Positions 51,201 to 62,591 of a DNA stretch of 64,000 nt are shown here, piece after piece. The DNA lies in the NCBI GenBank assembly GCA_028370155.1, contig CP116670.1, forward strand, positions 1,674,001 through 1,738,000, read 5' to 3'. The notes below the pieces were generated by a model. The model worked only from the letters and a program-made list of their open reading frames with translations. It did no database searches and was not told the origin of the DNA. Numbering within the stretch: position 1 is the first letter of the stretch; the number at the start of each line of letters is the position of its first letter. A program made the translations under genes and the position numbers. The DNA is from Arthrobacter sp. OVS8 (lineage in GTDB: Bacteria > Actinomycetota > Actinomycetes > Actinomycetales > Micrococcaceae).

Positions 51201-51734
51201 GCCTGATCAATCGGCGGTCCCGTAGCGCCGGGCGCAACAGCCCCGTCTGCGCCTGGCCGGCGCGGTCCTCGGCATGGCGCTTGCCACCGCCTCCCTTGCC
51301 AGCTGTTCTGCCGCCCCGGATCTGGACCGCAATGCCGCCCGGCAGCTGCAATCCAAGGTCCTTGCCGTGACCGGGGCCGCCGCCGCCAATGATCCGGCCG
51401 CCTCGCTGAAGCATCTTGACGCTTTTGTGCTGGAACTGGACGAGGCGGCTGCCCGCGGGGAGGTGTCCTTCAGACGGCACCAGAGCATCAGCAAGTCCGT
51501 CGACGCTGTCCGGGCGGACCTCAAGGCCCGGCAGGCCGAAGCCGCCCGGGTTGCCGCCGAGCAGAAAGCCAAGGCCGCCGCAGACAAGGCCGCGGCCGAC
51601 AAGGCGGCAGCAGACAAAGCGGCGGCGGCAGCAGCCGCACAGGCCGCCGCAGCCGCTGCGGCTCCCCGCCCGCCGTCGCGCCCGCGCCGGCCGACAGAGG
51701 CAAGTCCAAGGGCAAGGGCAAGGACGACGACTGA
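51197..51734 (+). CDS. Lipoprotein with helical Ala/Lys repeats, frameshifted
   Basis: No family recognised. The restored N-terminus is a lipoprotein signal (RLRLAGAVLGMALATASLAS with lipobox LASC near residue 38). A domain of about 80 residues follows (LQSKVLAVTGAAAANDPAAS, LDAFVLELDEAAARGEVSF), then a repetitive helix with ADKAAADKAAADKAAA, a Pro/Ala linker and a terminal GKSKGKGKDDD. Two breaks near 51243 and 51667, both missing C, give 179 residues. It overlaps the kinase stop (ATGA), so it is cotranscribed and could be a wall-side partner or sensor of that kinase; that is inference. Confidence 0.65.
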
Positions 51735-51793
51735 GGCCGCGCCCAACCGTTTCCCGACGGCGCTGCCGGTAGCGGCCGCGACGGGGTATGAAA

Positions 51794-51839
51794 AACGCCG
51801 AACGGCGCAGCGGAAGGTTCCACTGCGCCGTTCGGCGTT
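51794..51839 (-). terminator. Intrinsic terminator of icd
   Basis: Perfect 17-bp stem (arms 51794-51810 and 51823-51839, AACGCCGAACGGCGCAG) with a 12-base loop. On the minus strand a TTTTT run follows, which fits icd, whose stop is 30 bases away; it may also block read-through from the kinase unit. Confidence 0.9.
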
Positions 51840-51869
51840 GCCTGTCGCCGGCGAAACGGCGTGGCGGTA

Positions 51870-54089
<2,220 letters not shown>

Positions 54090-54247
54090 TGCTCGGGCGT
54101 CTCCCTGAAGGTCTGGGTATTTCCGGAATTTTGTGTTATCTCAACATCACTAACTTACCCGAGGGAGCCGGGTTGCCGCCTACCGGCGTCGTCCGTCCCC
54201 GACTCCATGAAGCCCACAACGCGCCATGACAAGAATTGACAAAATGC

Positions 54248-54276
54248 TTTACAGATTGGTCAATGTCCCGTAGTTT
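54248..54276 (+). promoter_or_regulatory. Possible promoter of the protease gene
   Basis: TTTACA (54248-54253) and TAGTTT (54271-54276) are 17 bases apart and 60 bases before the protease ATG. The match to consensus is moderate. Confidence 0.4.
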
Positions 54277-54336
54277 CGTTCCCATCACAGCGGACGCCAC
54301 CGGCAGCCGCACCGCTTTCCACCGGTTAGGACAACC

Positions 54337-55337
54337 ATGAGAACACCCAAAACTCTGGCCACCAGCCTTTTGAGCCTCTCGGCCGCAGCACTGCTGGCAC
54401 TGAGCGCTGCGGGCGCAGCCAGCGCAGCCCCGGCACCCGGCAAGGCACCGACGGAGACGTCGGGGGTCAGCAGCCACACTGTCGTTGAGACCGGCGGAGC
54501 GGAGTACTGGACAGCGGAGCGGATGCGCAACGCAATCCCCGGTGATGTGCTGGCCGAAAAGGCCAAGCAGCGGAGCGCCAACTCCACGGCCGTCCTCAAC
54601 CGGCCGGCCGAAGCCGGGGCGCCCAGCACGGTGGAGGCGCAGAGCCCGCTGCGCCAGGCCAAGGAAGCCCAGCCCAAGGCGAACGCCAGCGAGACCCCGG
54701 TCAAGCACATCGGCAAGGTCTTCTTCACCCTGGGCGGCGCCAACTACGTCTGCTCGGGCAACTCGGTCTCCTCCACGAACAAGAGCACCGTCTCCACGGC
54801 CGGCCACTGCCTCAACGAGGGCCCGGGCGCGTTCGCCACCAAGTTCACGTTCGTGCCCGCCTACCTCAACGGCTCCGCGCCCTACGGCATGTGGACGGCC
54901 AAGTCCCTCCACGCCCCCACCCAGTGGAGCTCCGGCGGCGACATGACGTACGACACCGGCTTCGCGGTCATGAACACCCTCAACGGCCAGACCCTCTCGG
55001 ATGTTGTGGGGTCCTCGGGCGTACAGTTCAACGCCGCCCGCGGCCTCACCTACAAGGCCTTCGGCTACCCGCGGCACGGCCCTTCGACGGCGAGTCCCTC
55101 AAGAGCTGCAGCGGCACCGCCACCAATGACCCGTACAACCCGCAGTTCAACAGCCAGGGCATCCCGTGCAACATGACCGGCGGGTCCTCGGGCGGTCCGT
55201 GGTTCATCGGTTCCAGCTCCACCGGCTACCAGAACTCGGTCAACAGCTACGGCTACGGCAGCAAGTCCACCACGATGTACGGCCCGTACTGGGGCTCCGT
55301 CATCCAGCAGGCCTACAGCACCGCGGCCGCTTCCTAA
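54337..55337 (+). CDS. Secreted S1-family (V8 / trypsin-like) serine protease, frameshifted
   Basis: Exported serine protease of 333 residues when restored. A Sec signal peptide (residues 1-30, ending AGAASA) is followed by a propeptide-like stretch to about 125, then the catalytic domain: HIGKVFFTLGGANYVCSGNS, the His in VSTAGHCLNEGPG near 150, the Asp in MTYDTGFAVM near 205, and the Ser in MTGGSSGGPWFIGS near 290. Cys pairs around the His and Ser are kept. The break near 55081 is a missing C in GGCCCTTCG; one added C gives HGPFDGESLKSCSG. Substrate specificity is unknown. Confidence 0.87.
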
Positions 55338-55448
55338 GCGCCCACCCGGCTACACAGACGCGGGGTCACTCGAGGCCCATCTCCAGCAGCGGGGATGGGC
55401 CCAGGTGGCCCCGCTTTGGCGTGCGGCCCCGTATCGTGCCCGGGCCGC

Positions 55449-55600
55449 GGGACATGCCCTCCCTTGGCGCCATGGACTGGGCATGTCCCCAGGGCCCCAC
55501 GGGACATGCCCTCCCCGGGGAGCTGGCCTGGACATATACCCCTTGTGCCCACCCGCGGCCACAAAATGGACATGCCCTCCGCGAGGGGGGCATGTCCATT
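55449..55600. repeat. GGACATGCCC palindrome cluster
   Basis: GGGACATGCCC at 55449-55459 and 55501-55511, and its inverse GGGCATGTCCC at 55479-55489. A second hairpin has 13-bp arms AATGGACATGCCC (55565-55577) and its inverse (55588-55600). The cluster fills most of the gap between the convergent protease and purH genes. No long T-run follows either hairpin. Confidence 0.85.
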
Positions 55601-55646
55601 CTTGGTGCAGCGATCGGGCAGGGACGCGCGCCGGGCGATCGCGACA

Positions 55647-55683
55647 AGCGACCCCCGCCAGCGACCCCCGCCAGCGACCCCCT
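55647..55683. repeat. 13-bp direct repeat at the purH end
   Basis: AGCGACCCCCGCC occurs twice in tandem from 55647 and a third time in part, reaching the purH stop codon. Confidence 0.7.
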
Positions 55684-57366
55684 AGTGGAAGAAGTGCCGG
55701 GCGCCGGTGAAGTACATCGTGATGCCCGCGGCGTTGGCTGCGGCGATGACTTCGTCGTCCCGGACCGAGCCGCCGGGCTGGACGACGGCGCGGACGCCGG
55801 CGTCGATCAGGATCTGCAGTCCGTCGGCGAACGGGAAGAACGCGTCCGACGCCGCGACGGCACCGCGGGCACGTTCCGGCGACGCGGCCGCGTCGGCGTT
55901 GGAGGCACCGCCCGCACCGTCCACGTCCGAGTCCACCGAGACGCCCAGCGAGTTGGCCCGCTCGACGGCAAGCTTGCAGGAATCGAGCCGGTTGACCTGG
56001 CCCATGCCGATGCCCACGGCGGCGCCATCCGACGCCAGCAGGATGGCGTTGGATTTGGCCGCGCGGCAGGCGGTCCAGGCGAACGCGAGGTCGGCCAGGG
56101 TGCCGGCGTCGGCGGCGTCACCGGCGGCGAGGGTCCAGTTGGCGGGATTGTCGCCGTCGGCGTCCACCCGGTCCGACATCTGCACCAGCACGCCGCCGGA
56201 GACCTGGCGGATTTCCGAGGGTAGCGGCCGTAGCCCTCGGGCAGGGCGAGGAGACGGATGTTCTTCTTCTTGGACAGGATCTCCACGGCCTCGTCCTCGA
56301 AGCCGGGGGCGATGACCACCTCGGTGAAGATGCCCGCGACGGTCCGGGCCATGCCGGCGGTGACCGTGCGGTTCGCCGCGATCACGCCGCCGAACGCGGA
56401 GACCGGGTCGCAGGCGTGGGCCTTGGCGTGCGCGTCGGCGATGGGATCCGCCGCGGAGGCCGAGCCCACGGCCACGCCGCAGGGGTTGGCGTGCTTGATG
56501 ATCGCGACGGCCGGCTCGGCGAAGTCGAAGGCAGCGCGCAGGGCGGCGTCGGCGTCGACGAAATTGTTGTAGCTCATGGCCTTGCCGTGCAGTTGGTCGG
56601 CCTGCGCGATGCCGGCCGGGGCGGCCTTGTCCACGTAGAGGGCGGCCTGCTGGTGCGGGTTTTCGCCGTAACGGAGCACCTCGGAGCGCTCCAGGGCCAG
56701 CCCGGCGTACGCGGGCCAGTCGATGACGCCGTCGCCGTCCTCGTCGAGGAACTGGCTCGCGGTCCAACTGGCCACGGCCGTGTCATAGGTCGCCGTGTGT
56801 GCGAAGGCCTTGGCGGCCAGCCGGCGTCGGGTCTTCAGGTCGAAGCCGCCGGAAGCGGCGGCAGCCACGACGTCGTGGTACGAGGACGGGTCCACCACAA
56901 TCGCGACGGCGGCGTGGTTCTTCGCGGCGGAGCGCACCATCGCGGGGCCTCCGATGTCGATCTGCTCGACGACGTCGTCCTGCGCGGCGCCCGACTTCAC
57001 CGTTTCCACGAACGGGTAGAGGTTCACGACGACGAGGTCGAACGGCTCGATGTCCATCGACGCGAGCGTGTCCATGTGGGCCGGGACGCGGCGGTCGGCG
57101 AGGATGCCGCCGTGGACGCGCGGGTGGAGGGTCTTGACGCGGCCGTCCAGCATTTCCGGGGAGCCGGTGACTTCCTCGACTTCCTGCACCGGGATACCGG
57201 CGGCGGCGATCTTCTTGGCGGTGGAGCCGGTGGAGACGATCTTGACGCCGGCGTCGTGCAGGCCCCTCGCGAGCTCCTCCAGACCGGTCTTGTCGTAGAC
57301 CGAAATAAGGGCCCTGCGGATGGGAACGCGGTCGATGGATACACGGTCAAGCTGCGTGAAGCTCAC
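55682..57366 (-). CDS. purH: Bifunctional AICAR transformylase / IMP cyclohydrolase, frameshifted
   Basis: Last two steps of de novo IMP synthesis. The N-terminal MGS-like cyclohydrolase domain shows [20 protein letters not shown] near residue 17, [10 protein letters not shown] near 44 and [19 protein letters not shown] near 74. The C-terminal transformylase domain has [13 protein letters not shown] near 235, [13 protein letters not shown] near 290, and [19 protein letters not shown] near the end. The break near 56221 is a missing C in TACCCTCGG; one added C gives [16 protein letters not shown]. Restored length is 561 residues. GTG start. It uses formyl-THF made by folD-glyA, 27 kb away. Confidence 0.94.
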
Positions 57367-57514
57367 AAAAGTCTCCGTCTTATATCGCGGCGGGGCCGCG
57401 GGTGGTGGGGATGCGGCCAGTTTATCGCGTCAGCGCGCCGCCCTTCCCGCGCGCCGGAGTATGAAGCGCACCGCACCCCCGCGCGGCCACGTAGAGTTTT
57501 CCCAGGAGGCTGAG

Positions 57515-58866
57515 ATGAATACGTACACCACTGTGCCCAGCGGCGAACAGGTGGTCCAGGAACTGCCCTGGCGCTGGAAGGTGCAGGGCCGGATCTTCCT
57601 GATCGGCGGCCTGGGCTTTATGTTCGATGCCTGGGACGTCACGCTCAACGGCATCCTGATTCCGCTGCTGTCCAAGCACTGGTCCCTCAGCCCGGGCGAG
57701 GCCGCCTGGATCGGCGCCTCGAACCTGATCGGCATGGCCCTGGGCGCCTTCATCTGGGGCACCATCGCGGACACGATCGGGCGCAAAAGGCCTTCACCGC
57801 CACGTTGCTGATCTTCTCGCTCTTCACCGTGCTGGGCGCCTTCTCCCCCGATTTCCTCTGGTTCGTCGCGTTCCGCTTTATGGCCGGCTTCGGCCTGGGC
57901 GGCTGCATCCCGGTGGACTACGCGCTGGTGGGCGAGTTCACGCCCCGCAAGCAGCGCGGCAAGGTCCTCACCGCGATGGACGGCTGGTGGCCGATCGGCG
58001 CCGCGCTGTGCGGCTTCGTGTCCGCCGGACTCGTGGCCCTCTACGGCGACTGGCGGCTGACCATGCTGGTCATGGTGCTGCCGGCCCTGCTGGTGTTCTG
58101 GGTCCGCCGCAGCGTCCCCGAATCCCCGCTGTTCCTGATCCGCAAGGGCCGCCGGGACGAGGCCGCCAAGGTGATCGATGACCTCGTCGCCGCGACCGGG
58201 GCGGAACCCCGCGTCTACAGCCTCCCCGAGGCGCAGGACGCGCCCCGGCTCTCCGCCGGCAGCGCCTGGACCCAGCTGCGCCTGCTCTGGCAGTACGACT
58301 GGAAAATCACGACGGCGGCCTGGTCCCTGTTCTTCAGCATCCTGCTGGTGTACTACCTGTCGCTGACGTGGATGCCGCGGATCCTGATCGGCGCCGGCTT
58401 CGAGGAGTACAAGGCGTTCCTCACCACCGCCTCCATGGCCGCCGTCGGGCTCCTCGGGGTGGTGGTGGCGGCCCTGCTGGTGGAACGCGTGGGCCGGAAG
58501 TGGATCCTGGCGATCACCGGCCCGCTGTCCGCGCTGACCCTGGTGATCGTCGCGATCGTGGTGGACATCCCGACGGCGGCCGTGTTCTGGCTGCTGGTGT
58601 TCGGCTTTGTGGTGCAGGTGGCCATCCCGGTGCTCTACGCCTATGTCTCCGAGCTGTATCCGACGGAACTGCGCGGCTCGGGCTTCGGCTGGGCCTCGAC
58701 GTTTTCCCGGATCGGCGCCGGCTTCGGCCCGCTGGTGTTCGCGGCGTTCCTCTGGCCGGAGCTGGGCCTCGCGACGTCGTTCGCGATTGCCGGTGTGCTG
58801 GTGCTGCTGAGCGTGCTGTGGATGGCGTTCTTCGCGCCCGAGACCAAGCAGCGCCACCTCGCCTAG
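57515..58866 (+). CDS. MFS transporter (sugar / aromatic acid porter type), frameshifted
   Basis: Permease of 450 residues with 12 hydrophobic segments. The motif between helices 2 and 3 is GTIADTIGRKKAF (residues about 85-97) in the restored frame; its repeat is LLVERVGRKWIL near 325. GGCIPVDYALVGEFTPRKQR near 127 and SELYPTELRGSGFGWASTFS near 385 fit the SP/AAHS groups. The break near 57789 is a missing A in GCAAAAGG, the one clear A-run error. The ATG at 57515 has AGGAGG upstream. Substrate unknown. It is divergent from purH and convergent with purN. Confidence 0.87.
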
Positions 58867-58898
58867 GCCGGCCGTCACTTTCGCACGCACCTCCCCGC

Positions 58899-58961
58899 CG
58901 TTGCGCTATCACTTTTGGTGCTCCTGAGCCTCTGAGAAGCACCAAAAGTGATAGGGCAACG
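58899..58961. repeat. REP-like intergenic palindrome, copy 3
   Basis: Arms 58899-58922 and 58938-58961 pair at 23 of 24 positions, with outer arm GTTGCSCTATCACTT as in the copies at 2637 and 31425 and a different inner arm. It lies between the convergent MFS and purN genes, where it may act as a two-way terminator. Confidence 0.8.
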
Positions 58962-58982
58962 TGGGGTTCAGGCGGGTGGTGG

Positions 58983-59555
58983 CTAGGGCGCCTTTGCGGC
59001 CGCGAGGGTTGCCAGCGTGGAGACCAGGAGCCGGCGTTCCACCACCTTGATCCGTTCGTGCAGGGAGTCCTCGGTCTCGCCGTCCCCGACCGTCACGGCT
59101 TCCTGCGCGATGATCGGGCCCGTGTCCACCCCGGCGTCGGCCCAGTGCACCGTGCAGCCGGTGACCTTCACGCCGTACGCCAGCGCGTCGCGGACGCCGT
59201 GCGCGCCGGGGAACGCGGGCAGCAGGGCAGGGTGCGTGTTGAGGTATTTGCCGCCGAACGCGTCGATGAAGTCCGCGCTGACGATCCGCATGAACCCTGA
59301 CGACACGACGACGTCGGGCGCGTAGGCGGCCACGGCTTCGGTGAGCGCGGTGTTCCAGGCGGCCCGGTCCGCGTAGGCCTTGAAGTCCACCACGAAGGTC
59401 GGGATGCCGGCGGCGGCGGAGCGCTCCACCCCGTAGGTGCCCGGCCGGTCCGCGCCAACGGCGGCGATCTCGACGTCGAGCCTGCCCTCTTTCACGGCGT
59501 CGATGACGGACTGGAGGTTGGAGCCGGTGCCGGAGACGAGGACTACGATGCGCAT
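58983..59555 (-). CDS. purN: Phosphoribosylglycinamide formyltransferase
   Basis: Third step of purine synthesis, adding formyl from 10-formyl-THF to GAR. Visible: VVLVSGTGSNLQSVIDAVKE near residue 4 (phosphate loop), VVSSGFMRIVSADFIDAFGG near 84, LNTHPALLPAFPGAHGVRDA near 107 with the catalytic Asn-His, and GCTVHWADAGVDTGPIIAQE near 132 with the catalytic Asp. Length is 190 residues and the frame is intact. It is downstream of the PerM-like gene and divergent from a small membrane protein, as is common in actinobacteria. Confidence 0.95.
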   Translation of the reverse strand: MRIVVLVSGTGSNLQSVIDAVKEGRLDVEIAAVGADRPGTYGVERSAAAGIPTFVVDFKAYADRAAWNTALTEAVAAYAPDVVVSSGFMRIVSADFIDAFGGKYLNTHPALLPAFPGAHGVRDALAYGVKVTGCTVHWADAGVDTGPIIAQEAVTVGDGETEDSLHERIKVVERRLLVSTLATLAAAKAP

Positions 59556-59581
59556 GGTCTTAGCTTATGGGGCCGCTCGCG

Positions 59582-59587
59582 TAGGCT
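59582..59587 (+). promoter_or_regulatory. -10 box of a probable leaderless promoter
   Basis: TAGGCT ends seven bases before the ATG at 59595. GGAAAAC also precedes the ATG, so a short-leader mRNA cannot be excluded. Confidence 0.45.
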
Positions 59588-59594
59588 GGAAAAC

Positions 59595-60032
59595 ATGAAT
59601 CCCCCGAACGACTCCGGCAGCCAGGGCGGCCAGCCGCAGGGCCCGCATCCGCTCAGCGACGCGGCCAAGGCCTCGCAGGCGAAAACCCACATTCTGTTCC
59701 GCAGCTTCATCGTGGCGGTGCTGGGGTCGTTCTTCGTCTACCAGCTGGACATCAATTACCTCTGGCTGAGTGCACTCCTGACGGTGGCCGCGATCGTGCT
59801 GGGCATCATGGTGCTGGTCCGGTACGCCAAGTTCAAGGAATCCAAATTCGTGCTGTTCGGGACGATTTCCGGGCTGGTGGTTGTGGCGGTGCAGGTGCTG
59901 CTGCTGGTGTCCTCGGCCCTGTTCTTCAACCAGGTCCGGGATTACCAGCAGTGCAGCCGCCAGGCCCTGACCGAGCAGGCAGCCTCCAAGTGCCAGACCC
60001 AGCTGGAGGAATCGCTGCCGCGGTTCCGCTAA
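59595..60032 (+). CDS. Small membrane protein of unknown function
   Basis: A 145-residue protein, family not recognised. A polar Pro/Gly/Gln-rich N-terminus (residues 1-30) is followed by three hydrophobic segments (SFIVAVLGSFFVYQLDINYL, LWLSALLTVAAIVLGIMVLV and LFGTISGLVVVAVQVLLLVS), then a C-terminal helix with two Cys residues (YQQCSRQALTEQAASKCQTQ), which may form a disulfide outside the membrane. The frame is intact. It is divergent from purN and convergent with the PerM-like gene. Confidence 0.72.
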   Translation: MNPPNDSGSQGGQPQGPHPLSDAAKASQAKTHILFRSFIVAVLGSFFVYQLDINYLWLSALLTVAAIVLGIMVLVRYAKFKESKFVLFGTISGLVVVAVQVLLLVSSALFFNQVRDYQQCSRQALTEQAASKCQTQLEESLPRFR

Positions 60033-60045
60033 CAGCAGCACCGCG

Positions 60046-61379
60046 TCACAGGGACGCCGGCTCCAGGTCCGCTTCGCGCAGTTTCTGCTGGCGTTCCAGC
60101 CACGGCCCGGCGGCGTAGCCGATCACGACGCCGATCCCCACTTCCGTGGCCACGAACAGTGCCGTCCGGAGCGGGTCGGGCCCGATGTCCGTGAGCCTTC
60201 CGATGCCGGCGGAGCCGCGGGCCAGCCAGGCCAGTCCTGCCGCGAGCAGCCCGGCCACGCCGCCCACCATCACGCCGAGCGCCAGGGTGGACACCGTGGC
60301 GGTGAACCAGCGGGCACGGATCTTGATGGAGAGCCATTCGTCGAAGTGGTTTTCGCCCTCGCGCAGGAACCACCAGCCGGCCAGGACCCCGGCGAGGACC
60401 GGCACCACCAGTGCCGCGGCACCAAAGTCCGGCGACCCGGCCGGCAGCGCCGCAAACACCGGGATCGACGGCAGCGGCCCGACGGCGGTGCCGAGCGCCC
60501 CGGCCTGGGAGCCGACGCCGAGGGCGAAGCCCGCGCCGGAGGTCCACGCGAGCGCGAACACGGCCAGGTTGGGCAGGAAGCCGAGCTGCGCGATGGTGAG
60601 CACGGCACCGCCCCAGGCTCCGGCGTCGAGCGCTTCATAAACGGCGATCACGAGGTTCCAGTGGATGAACAAGGTGGCGGCGAGGAGAACGCAGGACATC
60701 GCCAGGCTGGCCATCAGCGCCACGAAGCCGGCTTTGATCGCGGACACGAGGTAGGAGCCGGCCCAGCGCGAGTGCTGGCTGGTGCGGGAGAGCCAGGCGA
60801 CGGCGTCGACGCCGATCAGCCGGCTCCAGGAGCCGGCCTCGCGGCGGGCGCCGATCACCATGCCGAGTGCGAACGGGATCAGCGGGATAAGGGCGGCGGA
60901 CCAGAGGCCCACGCCGACGTCGTGCGTGCGGCAGACAAATCCCGTGGTCAGGCCGAAGGCGGCGTACATCAGCCACGAACCGAGCAGCGCCTGCCAGAGC
61001 TGGTCGGTGTAGGACGCCCGGGCCAGCCGCCGCCCGCGCGCCAGGCTAGCAGGAACGGGATGAGCGTCAGCCCGAGCGGGAAGAGCGAAAGGACGCCGGT
61101 TTCGGGCTGGGCCGCGGATCCGGCGCCGGCGGTGTCCAGCAGCAGCGGAACGCCGTGGATCAGCAGCCAGGCCTGGCCGGCCAGGCGGGCCATGGCGTCG
61201 GGCGCCCCGTTCAGGAAACCGGCGGTGGCCCACACCGCCAGGATCGGAGCGGCCACCACCAGGGCGGAGATGAAGGCTGCCTGCGCGGACTCGATGGCTC
61301 CCTGCAGCCACAACGGCATCGGAAGTCCACGTTCCCCGGTCTGATCAGCGCGCAGTTTCATCGTGTTCCATCGTGCCAT
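60046..61379 (-). CDS. PerM-like (DUF6350) membrane protein, frameshifted
   Basis: Large membrane protein of 444 codons with at least ten hydrophobic segments, matching the DUF6350 family by layout and place: in Mycobacterium the family member PerM (Rv0955), a division-linked persistence protein, lies beside purN and purH. Markers here: MPLWLQGAIESAQAAFISAL near residue 20, GLTLIPFLLAWRAGRRLARA near 105 across the break, and GAWGGAVLTIAQLGFLPNLA. The break near 61037 is a missing G in GCGGGCGG. ATG at 61379, or at 61361 as an alternative. The family assignment is from pattern and context, not from a search. Confidence 0.72.
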
Positions 61380-61545
61380 GTGGCGGGGTTCCTGCCCGGG
61401 ACGACAGGCTCAACCGGCCGATTTGGCCGGGATTTTTCCGCGTTCCAGGTAGTGCGCCCTCAGTTCAGCTGTTCCCCTTTCCAGCGCTTTTTCCCTACCC
61501 GGCCGTAAAATTGGAATGTCCGCAATCAGTGGTTGGAGGCAGAAA

Positions 61546-62016
61546 ATGACTACCGCATCTCCACATGCACATGGCGTTCATTTCGGACGGACGGATGTCC
61601 AGAACGTCGGCATGGGTGTAGGTATCGTCCTTATAGTCGTGGGTATCCTGGGGTTCATCCCCGGCGTCACCTCGCAGTACGACTCATTGGCGATCGTTGG
61701 ACCGAATTCCACGGCCCTGTTCCTGGGCCTGTTCCAGGTATCGATGCTGCTTAACATCATTCAGGCCCTCATCGGCACCATCGGCGTGGTGATGTCCCGG
61801 AGCAACCCCATGGGCGCCCGGAACTTCCTCATGGGCTTTGGCCTGCTGTACGTCGTCCTAAGCGTCTACACGCTCATCGTCGGTGTGGGAGCGGCGGCCA
61901 ATTTCCTGTCGCTGAATGTCATGGGTGCGTGGGGTTTTATGATCTTGGGCGTAGCAATGGTAGTCGCCGGCTGGCTGATGTCGAGGCATCTGGCCGACGA
62001 TGCACAAACCCGGTAA
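61546..62016 (+). CDS. DUF4383-type membrane protein
   Basis: A 156-residue protein with four hydrophobic segments. MGVGIVLIVVGILGFIPGVT near residue 23 followed by a short extracellular loop, then GLFQVSMLLNIIQALIGTIG near 65 and GWLMSRHLADDA at the end, fits the DUF4383 family of small actinobacterial membrane proteins of unknown role. The ATG at 61546 has GGAGG upstream; the in-frame ATG at 61516 has none. The frame is intact. A terminator follows at 62086. Confidence 0.75.
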   Translation: MTTASPHAHGVHFGRTDVQNVGMGVGIVLIVVGILGFIPGVTSQYDSLAIVGPNSTALFLGLFQVSMLLNIIQALIGTIGVVMSRSNPMGARNFLMGFGLLYVVLSVYTLIVGVGAAANFLSLNVMGAWGFMILGVAMVVAGWLMSRHLADDAQTR

Positions 62017-62085
62017 GCGAACACCGGGAAAAAGGGAGCCGCGAATGAGTAACGTTTCATAGCAATCTGAAAATTCGTACTACCT

Positions 62086-62130
62086 GCTGGTGCAGTCGCC
62101 TCGCGGAAACGCAGCGGCTGCACCAGCTTT
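62086..62130 (+). terminator. Intrinsic terminator of the DUF4383 gene
   Basis: Perfect 10-bp stem GCTGGTGCAG / CTGCACCAGC (arms 62086-62095 and 62118-62127) followed by TTT, 70 bases after the stop. Confidence 0.75.
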
Positions 62131-62136
62131 CGTTGT

Positions 62137-62164
62137 GGGTGGGGGTTGGGCTTGAGGGGCGGGG
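62137..62164 (+). other. G-run tract, possible G-quadruplex
   Basis: Five runs of three to five G separated by one to five bases, read on the plus strand. The surrounding 62133-62260 is G/T-rich and C-poor. It lies in the 575-base gap after the terminator, where no gene is seen. Confidence 0.5.
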
Positions 62165-62283
62165 TCTCCGTGGTGCGGGTGGCCGCGGGTGTGGATGGCG
62201 GGTGCTGTGGTCGAGGGTGGTGGTGGCTGCGCGTCTTGGTGGCAGGGGTGTCCGCACGAAACGAGAACGGTCGAAAATCTCAT

Positions 62284-62417
62284 CCATTCGCCACAAATGG
62301 CCGCTACGTGCCGCCCGCGCCTGTCCATTTACCACAAATGGCCGCTACGAGCCGCCCGCGCCCATCCATTCGCCACGAATGGCCGCTATGAGCCACGGAA
62401 TAGCGGCCACTTGTGTC
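62284..62417. repeat. 41-bp tandem repeat closed by an inverted copy
   Basis: Units start at 62284, 62325 and 62366, each with CCATTCGCCACAAATGGCCG or a close variant and then CTA. The third is followed by an inverted part copy (TAGCGGCCACTTGTG, 62401-62415), making a hairpin. The TAGCGRCCAC core also occurs in the palindrome at 2637-2695. Confidence 0.85.
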
Positions 62418-62529
62418 AGATCGCTGCGACCGCGCGACCGGGGACGCCCCGCGCCCTCCCCATCGACTCGGCGCCCCGCCCTGAAACCGCACTCCTGTAA
62501 ATATTTTCACTTTACTTAGGACAGAATCA

Positions 62530-62574
62530 TTGACCTGCTAAAAATCTTCACTATAGTTATGTGAGTCAGCTCAC
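62530..62574 (+). promoter_or_regulatory. Promoter and possible operator of the XRE-cupin gene
   Basis: TTGACC (62530-62535) and TATAGT (62552-62557), 16 bases apart, stand in a locally AT-rich stretch. GTGAGTCAGCTCAC (62561-62574) just after is a 5-bp-arm palindrome and could be an autoregulatory site. Confidence 0.65.
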
Positions 62575-62591
62575 CAAGTGAAGGACATCGA

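Noticed and set aside
55334-55710. Open frames encoding GMSRGP-like peptides between the protease gene and purH
   Set aside because: They are translations of the palindrome cluster in several frames at once, with no start signal.
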